DNA of 5,554 bases from Nitrososphaerota archaeon (GTDB lineage: Archaea > Thermoproteota > Nitrososphaeria_A > Caldarchaeales > Wolframiiraptoraceae): assembly GCA_021160205.1 (NCBI GenBank), contig JAGHCZ010000102.1, positions 1 to 5,554 of the forward strand, written 5' to 3'. How positions within the stretch are numbered: position 1 is the first letter of the stretch; every line of letters begins with the position of its first letter. Below the pieces are notes generated by a model that was not told the DNA's origin, made no database searches, and worked only from the letters and a program-made list of their open reading frames with translations. Positions 1 to 4,061 of this stretch are shown here, piece by piece. Made by a program: the position numbers and the translations under genes.

Positions 1-425
1 AAGAGAAAGAGGAGCGGGTGAAGGTTTTCCTGGACATGGTGGGTCTAATAGGATTTGAAACTGCTTATCCCTCCGAGCTCAGCGGCGGAATGAGACAGAG
101 GGTCGCGTTGGCGAGAGCACTCGTGTCGCAGCCTGATCTGCTATTAATGGACGAGCCGTTTAGCAATCTCGATCCACTCACCGCGATCTCCCTTAGGAGA
201 GAAATCGAGACCCTTTGGCAAAATCAAAGCCTTCCACCAAGCTCAGTCGTGATGGTTAGCCACGACGTAGAAGAGCTGGTCGAGCTCGCGGATCGGATCA
301 TAGTCTTGACGAAGAGGCCCGTCAAGATCGCGGGAATAATTGAGATAAATTTGGAGAGACCTAGATCCAGGAGGAGCAAAGAATTCTACGAGTACGTAGA
401 CGAAATCTACACGCTTCTAAGCTAA
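1..425 (+). CDS. NitT/TauT-type ABC transporter ATP-binding protein, C-terminal part
   Basis: This is the ATP-hydrolysing subunit of an ABC importer, probably of the nitrate/sulfonate/taurine (NitT/TauT) class, acting on the inner face of the membrane. The gene runs in from the left edge. The frame is open from base 3 (EKEER, then V at 18-20), so the GTG at 18 is an internal valine codon and not a start, and Walker A lies outside the window. Visible in order are the ABC signature LSGGMRQR (78-101), Walker B LLLMDEP with catalytic Glu at 153-155, the D-loop SNLD, and the switch histidine in VSHD (261-263). The tail motif LERPRSRR resembles the C-terminal LPRPR stretch common in SsuB/TauB-like ATPases. 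All visible catalytic motifs are intact. It ends by converging on the AAA-associated domain gene, with the two stop codons interlocked. The transported substrate cannot be told, because no permease or binding protein is in view. The ABC ATPase call is very sure; the NitT/TauT class is probable. Confidence 0.95.
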   Translation, partial: EKEERVKVFLDMVGLIGFETAYPSELSGGMRQRVALARALVSQPDLLLMDEPFSNLDPLTAISLRREIETLWQNQSLPPSSVVMVSHDVEELVELADRIIVLTKRPVKIAGIIEINLERPRSRRSKEFYEYVDEIYTLLS

Positions 426-910
426 TGCTTCACGAGAAAACGCTTCTCCTCCCCGTTATATTTCACGGTCTCCGTGTACAGCAGCCACTCCAAAAGCATT
501 CTATGGATCTGTTCGGGGTTTCTGTATTCTTCGCTCAGTTCCTTCACCTTGCTGAGCTCCTCGAACAGCTCTTCCGCTGAAAATTCTTTTCTAGATTTTA
601 TGAGCTTGAAGGCGGTTGCGAAGGGTTCGACGTTCAAGATGGCGTTTCTCAGGAGCAGCTTTTTTTGGCTGGGCATGGCGTTTACCAGCTTTTTACCGAG
701 CTCCGTTAACGCGACATCCCCGTTCTCGACCGAGAGAAATCCAAGGGTTTCAGCTACCTCTATCACAGGTAGGAGATCGTCTACATCGCTTTGAAGGTCG
801 ATTGCAATTCTAGCTAGATCCGTTTTACCTCCGCGTCCAAAGACGACGTCTAGGAGGCCGACCACCATTCCAGGAGTCACGAAGGGAGAAATTCTTGGGC
901 GGCTACTCAT
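422..910 (-). CDS. Free-standing AAA-associated C-terminal domain protein (PF09821-like)
   Basis: A 162-residue protein resembling the AAA_assoc_C domain, normally the C-terminal extension of archaeal and bacterial nitrate/sulfonate-type ABC ATPases. The clearest match is residues 25-75: helices around [20 protein letters not shown], then [13 protein letters not shown] and [10 protein letters not shown], which reads like a winged-helix with a short beta wing. The second half (about 95-160) is helical and ends in the family-like segment [21 protein letters not shown]. There is no Walker motif, membrane segment or signal peptide, and the protein is about the length of the domain alone. The ATG at 908-910 lacks a clear Shine-Dalgarno but lies about 35 bases from a TATA-like element, so a very short leader is likely. 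It faces the ABC ATPase tail to tail, overlapping by 4 bases (CTAA holds both stops). By inference it works with that transporter, as a separate regulatory subunit or a DNA-binding regulator. Domain identity is fairly sure; function is not known. Confidence 0.85.
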   Translation of the reverse strand: MSSRPRISPFVTPGMVVGLLDVVFGRGGKTDLARIAIDLQSDVDDLLPVIEVAETLGFLSVENGDVALTELGKKLVNAMPSQKKLLLRNAILNVEPFATAFKLIKSRKEFSAEELFEELSKVKELSEEYRNPEQIHRMLLEWLLYTETVKYNGEEKRFLVKH

Positions 911-941
911 CTGCTTGCCTGTGGTAAGGTGGAGAACCTAT

Positions 942-956
942 GAGATAAACCTTTTT
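942..956 (-). promoter_or_regulatory. Putative archaeal BRE/TATA element for the AAA-associated gene
   Basis: Read on the minus strand this is a purine-rich AAAAAGG (BRE-like) followed by TTTATCT (TATA-like). The TATA centre is about 36 bases upstream of the ATG at 910, predicting transcription from about 921 with a leader near 10 bases. It lies in the 58-base gap after the glycosyltransferase gene, so the downstream gene could be transcribed on its own. This was judged by eye from spacing and composition. Confidence 0.45.
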
Positions 957-957
957 C

Positions 958-968
958 CTAAAAAGCGC
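958..968 (-). terminator. Possible oligo-T terminator after the glycosyltransferase gene
   Basis: On the minus strand the TGA stop (969-971) is followed four bases later by a TTTTT run (960-964). Short T-runs without a strong hairpin are typical archaeal termination signals. The run is only five bases long, so support is weak. Confidence 0.25.
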
Positions 969-2141
969 TCAGAGACTACCTCCCGCGGCAAGGTTCTCCG
1001 CAGCCGAGACTATTTTCTCCACCGGATTCAGGTTTAAAATGATAGACGAATATTTTTCAGCGTTCTCCCTAAAGGAACTCTCCCCCAAAACTGCTTCAAT
1101 AGACTTCCTGAGAACTTGACGGGACAGCCGCTCTTGTTGGAGAAGAACGCCGGCGCCGTTTTCAGCTACCGAACTCGCGTTTCCCAGCTGCTCGGCATGA
1201 CCAGGTATGGGTATCATTATCACGGGTTTTCCGTAGGCCAAGACTTTGGCGAGAGTCGTCTGCCCCGCCCGGGAAATCACGGCGCTGGAAAGCTTTATTA
1301 GCTCTAGAGGCTCATCGATCCAAGAGTAAACTTTTACTCCTTGGAGCTTGATTTTCGGGGAATCTCCGCCGAGAGTCGCTATAATCTGATACTCGCTTGA
1401 CAATTCATCCAAGATCGGCAGGATTATGTCCGTGAGCATTTTCCTTTCATAACTTGGTCCCGTTGCGTGATAGAATATTATGGGCTCGCCTTCGGGGTCC
1501 AATCCATATTTCTCACAGAGCTTTTCTATTGAGGGAAGTTCGTCGATTTTCTTCTCGACTACGGGTCCGATGAACTCGACTTTCTCTGAGAGATCGTCGG
1601 GGATGACTAAATTCTGAGCTGAAATCGTGTGCGGCGGAGGATAGTCCGTCACCAATATTTTATCGCTGAGAGCCCAAAACTCTCCAACGACCTGGGATAA
1701 AGCCTCGATCAGCTCTATCAATCTACGATACCTCGGATATTCCACCCTAATATTGAATTGATTCAGGATTGTGAGCACAGGTTTTCCGGCGATCTTCGCG
1801 GCCAAGATCGTGGAAGCCCTCGTATCCGAGATTACGAGACTCGCTCCCTCAGCGTAGTTCAGCTCGCACGCAATTTGGCTGAGAAACTTCAAAGGAAAAA
1901 GGAGATTGCGATGAATTGTCATCTTGATGCTCACTTTCGCCTCGGGCAGGATTCCGTAAGAAACCTCGGGAACCGGCTTCACGTCGATGCCGAAGCTCCT
2001 GAGATATCTGAGGCCGTCGCCGTAAGATGAAATAGATGTTTCCCATCCATTCTCGTTTAACGCTTTAATTAAGGCGAGGGATCTCGATGCGTGTCCGAAG
2101 CCTATGCCGCAGACGCCGATGTGGAGCCTTTTATTTTTCAT
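969..2141 (-). CDS. MurG-like GT-B fold glycosyltransferase (GT28-related)
   Basis: A nucleotide-sugar-dependent glycosyltransferase with the two-Rossmann GT-B fold, about 390 residues. The N-terminal domain opens with the glycine-rich loop GIGFGHASRS (residues 12-21), like the GxGHxxR loop of MurG-type enzymes, followed by VISDTRAS (about 103-110). The linker holds FIGPVV (about 191-196). The C-terminal domain has the donor-binding signature SRAGQTTLAKVLAYGKP (about 290-306) and IPIPGHAEQLGNA (about 310-322). No signal peptide or membrane helix is evident, so it is probably cytosolic or peripheral. The start was set at the ATG at 2139-2141, because MKNKRLHIGV leads straight into the first beta strand and GTGA lies 5 bases upstream. 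An in-frame ATG at 2163-2165 would add 8 residues but has no Shine-Dalgarno. Archaea lack murein, so the acceptor is more likely a glycolipid, a surface glycan or a lipid-linked N-glycan. It follows AMMECR1 by 45 bases and may share its transcript. Fold is sure; donor and acceptor are unknown. Confidence 0.88.
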   Translation of the reverse strand: MKNKRLHIGVCGIGFGHASRSLALIKALNENGWETSISSYGDGLRYLRSFGIDVKPVPEVSYGILPEAKVSIKMTIHRNLLFPLKFLSQIACELNYAEGASLVISDTRASTILAAKIAGKPVLTILNQFNIRVEYPRYRRLIELIEALSQVVGEFWALSDKILVTDYPPPHTISAQNLVIPDDLSEKVEFIGPVVEKKIDELPSIEKLCEKYGLDPEGEPIIFYHATGPSYERKMLTDIILPILDELSSEYQIIATLGGDSPKIKLQGVKVYSWIDEPLELIKLSSAVISRAGQTTLAKVLAYGKPVIMIPIPGHAEQLGNASSVAENGAGVLLQQERLSRQVLRKSIEAVLGESSFRENAEKYSSIILNLNPVEKIVSAAENLAAGGSL

Positions 2142-2186
2142 GGCCGTCACGCCGAGGATCGGCATATTTCAGAAAAATTTTGAAGA

Positions 2187-2807
2187 CTACTTTCCGCAAG
2201 CGTGTAGCTTTTTCTCCACTATTTTTCCTTTAGGTGATTCTTCCTCGAAGATCTGCGCCGTGAATTTGTAGATCTTGGCTTTACCCGTCAACCAGTATGT
2301 CGAGGGGAGACCTGCCTTGATGCAGAGGTGCATCAGATATTCTTCCGGAGACCAATTATACTCCACCGGAACCTGGGGCAGTAATAAGCCGCTGAAACCC
2401 CCGGCCTCGATTATCAGCCCATCAACGCCGACCGTTATCAGGTGTGGAAGCTCCTTGGGATCGCTATACCTTATTTCTTCCGGGGGCGTAAGGACGCTGA
2501 CCTCGACTACGATCTTTTCCAGCTCCTCGGCTCTCAACGGCGGAAATCTAGGATCCTCAGTCGCCGAAGCTACCGCAGCTCTCATGGTCGCTTCAACCAG
2601 CTCGTAAAGTGGAAGTGGAAAACCGATGCAGCCCCTGAGCTCTCTTTCAGGGTGGATTGTGAGGGTTACGAATACTCCCCTCTTTTCTTTCAAGCGCTTT
2701 GGGACGCTTTCCGGGGGCTTGGGAACTTTTCCGCTCAAATGCACCTCTATGGTTTTTCTAGCCAGCTTAACCAGAAAAACGCCCTCATTCAAGCTCAATA
2801 GCTCCAT
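2187..2807 (-). CDS. AMMECR1 domain protein
   Basis: Member of the AMMECR1 family, found across archaea, many bacteria and eukaryotes, with no settled biochemical function. Hallmarks are the near-invariant LRGCIGF (residues 57-63), EDPRFPP (84-90), VEVSVLTPP (101-109), the GLIIEAGGFSGLLLPQVPVE block (130-149), and the C-terminal KIYKFTAQIFEEE. The conserved cysteine of RGCIGF is present. With the ATG at 2805-2807 the protein has 206 residues and begins MELLSLNEGVFLVKLARK, matching from memory the length and N-terminus of Pyrococcus-type members. An upstream in-frame ATG (2835-2837) would add ten residues (MKRIVPVPSA), but the TATA-like sequence at 2841-2850 abuts it, so transcription would probably begin downstream of that codon. 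GGTG also lies 9 bases before the chosen ATG. In other genomes the family is often linked to MEMO and a radical SAM protein; neither is in this window. The glycosyltransferase gene follows 45 bases downstream. Confidence 0.95.
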   Translation of the reverse strand: MELLSLNEGVFLVKLARKTIEVHLSGKVPKPPESVPKRLKEKRGVFVTLTIHPERELRGCIGFPLPLYELVEATMRAAVASATEDPRFPPLRAEELEKIVVEVSVLTPPEEIRYSDPKELPHLITVGVDGLIIEAGGFSGLLLPQVPVEYNWSPEEYLMHLCIKAGLPSTYWLTGKAKIYKFTAQIFEEESPKGKIVEKKLHACGK

Positions 2808-2840
2808 AGCGCTCGGCACCGGAACTATTCTTTTCATTCC

Positions 2841-2850
2841 TATTTAAAAA
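2841..2850 (-). promoter_or_regulatory. TATA-like element before AMMECR1, with a possible terminator T-run
   Basis: The minus strand reads TTTTTAAATA here. Its centre is about 38 bases from the ATG at 2807, predicting transcription from about 2820 with a leader of about a dozen bases. That is evidence for the shorter AMMECR1 start, since the ATG at 2837 is only 3 bases past the element. The TTTTT part may also help end the Mut7-C transcript, whose stop is 28 bases upstream. Confidence 0.45.
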
Positions 2851-2877
2851 GTAGAACGGAAGAAGGCCGGCGGCGAC

Positions 2878-3339
2878 TTAATCACATCGGATCTTTATGC
2901 GAGCTTCTTCAATCTTTTTGCTTATGTTTTTCCAATGAGAACCTTTCCAATATTTTTTGCCGCAGCTGGGGCACACCCATTCTTCGCGCACATTATTTCT
3001 GATGGGCGTTAAAACGTGGTTGCATACGGGACACCGCGTCTCCTCGGGGTCGAAGTCTAAGCTTATTCCGCATCTGGACGCGAGATTGGCCAAGATATCT
3101 GAGACATCGTTTTTCATTATTAAGACGACGTCTAAACTGCTTCTTAGAGCGGCTAACGCGAGGCTCCGATCCATCGTTAATATGACTCTATCTTCTTTTC
3201 GAGCGAACTCAAGTAAATCGCTGTCCCCTCCGCTCCAGTAAACTGTATCATAGCCCAGTATTCTAAGCCATGAAACAACGTTCTTTAGCATGGCATCGAC
3301 TATGAACCTTAGATCTCGTCTCGACCTCTTATTCACCAT
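2878..3339 (-). CDS. Mut7-C PIN-like ribonuclease domain protein with zinc ribbon
   Basis: A 153-residue stand-alone Mut7-C (formerly DUF82) protein, a PIN-like fold nuclease module fused to a zinc ribbon, cytosolic and predicted to cut RNA. The PIN-like part (about 11-95) begins RFIVDAMLKNVVSWLRILGYD, where Asp15 is the expected first acidic site. It continues with DSDLLEFA (Asp39, Asp41) and the DRVILTMDRSLA strand (Asp57). The ribbon is CPVC (103-106) and CPSC (123-126), ending in the family-typical KYWKGSHW (129-136). The acidic residues and all four cysteines are intact, and length is normal for the archaeal family. The ATG at 3337-3339 was chosen because a TATA-like CTTATTTG is centred about 25 bases upstream, placing transcription start at or next to the ATG (leaderless). 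The gap to the CBS gene is 86 bases. The biological RNA target is unknown. An RNA-processing or toxin-like role are both possible; no antitoxin partner is seen. Confidence 0.92.
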   Translation of the reverse strand: MVNKRSRRDLRFIVDAMLKNVVSWLRILGYDTVYWSGGDSDLLEFARKEDRVILTMDRSLALAALRSSLDVVLIMKNDVSDILANLASRCGISLDFDPEETRCPVCNHVLTPIRNNVREEWVCPSCGKKYWKGSHWKNISKKIEEARIKIRCD

Positions 3340-3360
3340 GATGACGCACTATCGATTATT

Positions 3361-3370
3361 CAAATAAGTT
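3361..3370 (-). promoter_or_regulatory. TATA-like element for a leaderless Mut7-C transcript
   Basis: The minus strand reads AACTTATTTG, followed by AATAAT. The centre of CTTATTTG is about 25 bases from the A of the ATG at 3339, the usual archaeal TATA-to-start spacing. No Shine-Dalgarno precedes the ATG, which fits a leaderless message. The call rests on spacing and composition only. Confidence 0.45.
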
Positions 3371-3410
3371 ACAGGATTTAGCCTTTTTCACGAATCAGCT
3401 TGGCGAGGAA

Positions 3411-3425
3411 AACGTGAAAAATATT
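3411..3425 (-). terminator. Possible oligo-T terminator after the CBS gene
   Basis: Directly past the TAA stop of the CBS gene (3426-3428) the minus strand reads AATATTTTTCACGTTTT, two T-runs of five and four bases close together. This is a plausible archaeal termination site separating the CBS gene from Mut7-C, which has its own TATA-like element. There is no clear hairpin. Confidence 0.3.
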
Positions 3426-4007
3426 TTATCTTTCTGCTCTTCGCCCTCTTCTAATGAGATCGAGCCTACAGTCTTCGCAGAGATACTGCCCCTCGACGTT
3501 TAGAAGCATATCAGACCATTCTCCGCAACTGTCGCAGTATCCCTCGACATATCCCTCGGTGCTTCTCGGAAGTGCTACGCCCATGATTCTCATGTGTTCT
3601 TTGACTATTTCGAGTATTTCCGGAGTTACTTGTAGAATGTCCTTTACGCTGATTAGACCAGCTAATCTGTTCTTGTAGACTACCGCCAGCCTGCTGATCT
3701 TGAGTTTACTCATCTTTTTCAAGGCTTCCTCAATTTTGGCTTCGGGACTGATTGTTTGGAGCGGCATGCTCATTATTTCCTTAGCCTTAACCTCGTTCGG
3801 CTTCAGATCTTTAGCTATGACCTTCTCCACCAAATCGGTTTTTGTGACTATTCCGATCGGCAATCCGTTTTTGCCTGTAACTACTATAGCTCCGACATTA
3901 TATTTTATCATTTTTCTCGCCAGCTCCTCGGCGGATTCATTCTCTTTGCTTTCTATAACTGGACTTGACATCACGTCGCGGACAAGCAGCTCGTCGGTGA
4001 TTCGCAA
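3426..4007 (-). CDS. Tandem CBS domain protein with C-terminal zinc ribbon
   Basis: A 193-residue cytosolic protein with a CBS pair (Bateman module), which in characterised families binds adenine nucleotides or related ligands. CBS1 covers about residues 9-66, from VRDVMSSPVI to GIVTKTDL with Asp58. CBS2 covers about 73-128, from AKEIMSMPLQTISPEA to GLISVKDIL with Asp123. Both end in the T/S-x-x-D motif that contacts ribose or phosphate in nucleotide-binding members. After a short helix comes a ribbon, CDSC (158-161) and CEDC (177-180), then a basic tail (RRGRRAER) that could touch nucleic acid. The start is TTG at 4005-4007: it is the first start-type codon after an in-frame TGA (4014-4016), GTGAGG lies 4 bases upstream, and DELLVRDVM is a normal CBS N-terminus. 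An ATG at 4026-4028 in the same frame is cut off by that TGA after four codons. It lies 54 bases after the Rqc2 gene. Likely a ligand-sensing regulator; ligand and target are unknown. Confidence 0.92.
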   Translation of the reverse strand: MRITDELLVRDVMSSPVIESKENESAEELARKMIKYNVGAIVVTGKNGLPIGIVTKTDLVEKVIAKDLKPNEVKAKEIMSMPLQTISPEAKIEEALKKMSKLKISRLAVVYKNRLAGLISVKDILQVTPEILEIVKEHMRIMGVALPRSTEGYVEGYCDSCGEWSDMLLNVEGQYLCEDCRLDLIRRGRRAER

Positions 4008-4010
4008 TTT

Positions 4011-4023
4011 GCCTCACTGCTCC
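4011..4023 (-). promoter_or_regulatory. Ribosome binding site deciding the TTG start of the CBS gene
   Basis: Minus-strand GGAGCAGTGAGGC contains GTGAGG ending 4 bases before the TTG, and GGAG 12 bases before it. Both resemble parts of the archaeal GGAGGTGATC consensus. This favours TTG initiation at 4007 over a later GTG or ATG inside the first CBS domain (residues 12-13). Confidence 0.45.
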
Positions 4024-4028
4024 AGCAT
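4014..4028 (-). other. Four-codon open frame (MLEQ, stop) in frame with the CBS gene
   Basis: The minus strand has ATG CTG GAG CAG TGA, then GGC AAA and the TTG start of the CBS gene, all in one reading frame. The ATG sits about 22-25 bases from the centre of the proximal TATA-like element, where a leaderless transcript would begin. It may be a minimal leader peptide, a start disabled by a TGA mutation, or a base error in the sequence. It overlaps the proposed ribosome binding site of the TTG. Confidence 0.35.
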
Positions 4029-4043
4029 TATCTTTTCCAGATC

Positions 4044-4061
4044 ACTTTTTAAATCTTTAAA
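4044..4061 (-). promoter_or_regulatory. Double TATA-like element for the CBS gene
   Basis: Two TTTAAA hexamers (4048-4053 and 4056-4061) lie 8 bases apart in the gap after the Rqc2 stop codon. On the minus strand the proximal one reads AAAGATTTAAAAAG, with a purine-rich BRE-like lead. Its centre predicts transcription from about 4025, giving a leader of roughly 18 bases before the TTG, or almost none before the ATG at 4028. TTTAAA is a perfect palindrome, so direction is judged from the gene order. Confidence 0.5.

Noticed and set aside
18..425. GTG at 18 as the start of a short truncated ATPase
   Set aside because: The frame stays open to the left edge, and the codons before it (EKEER) continue the helix that precedes the ABC signature. 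It is cut by the window, not truncated in the genome as far as can be seen.
474..794. Open frame of 106 codons on the plus strand
   Set aside because: It is antisense to the AAA-associated domain gene. Its serine- and phenylalanine-rich translation is what the reverse of a Glu/Lys/Leu-rich gene gives.
1849..2046. Second minus-strand frame of 65 codons inside the glycosyltransferase gene
   Set aside because: It overlaps the well-supported glycosyltransferase in another frame and shows no domain or upstream signal.
2275..2847. Three overlapping plus-strand open frames (110, 119 and 73 codons)
   Set aside because: All are antisense to AMMECR1, which is unmistakable by its LRGCIGF and LLLPQVPVE motifs. 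None has a recognisable domain.
2866..2877. GC-rich GGCCGGCGGC segment as a hairpin terminator or operator
   Set aside because: The inverted repeat is very short (GCCGGC) with no usable loop and no T-run directly after it. The nearby TTTTTAAATA is better explained as a promoter element.
2878..3339. Mut7-C protein as the toxin of a toxin-antitoxin pair
   Set aside because: PIN-fold toxins usually have a small antitoxin gene directly upstream. The 86-base gap upstream holds no such gene, and the zinc-ribbon Mut7-C form is a widespread conserved archaeal family.
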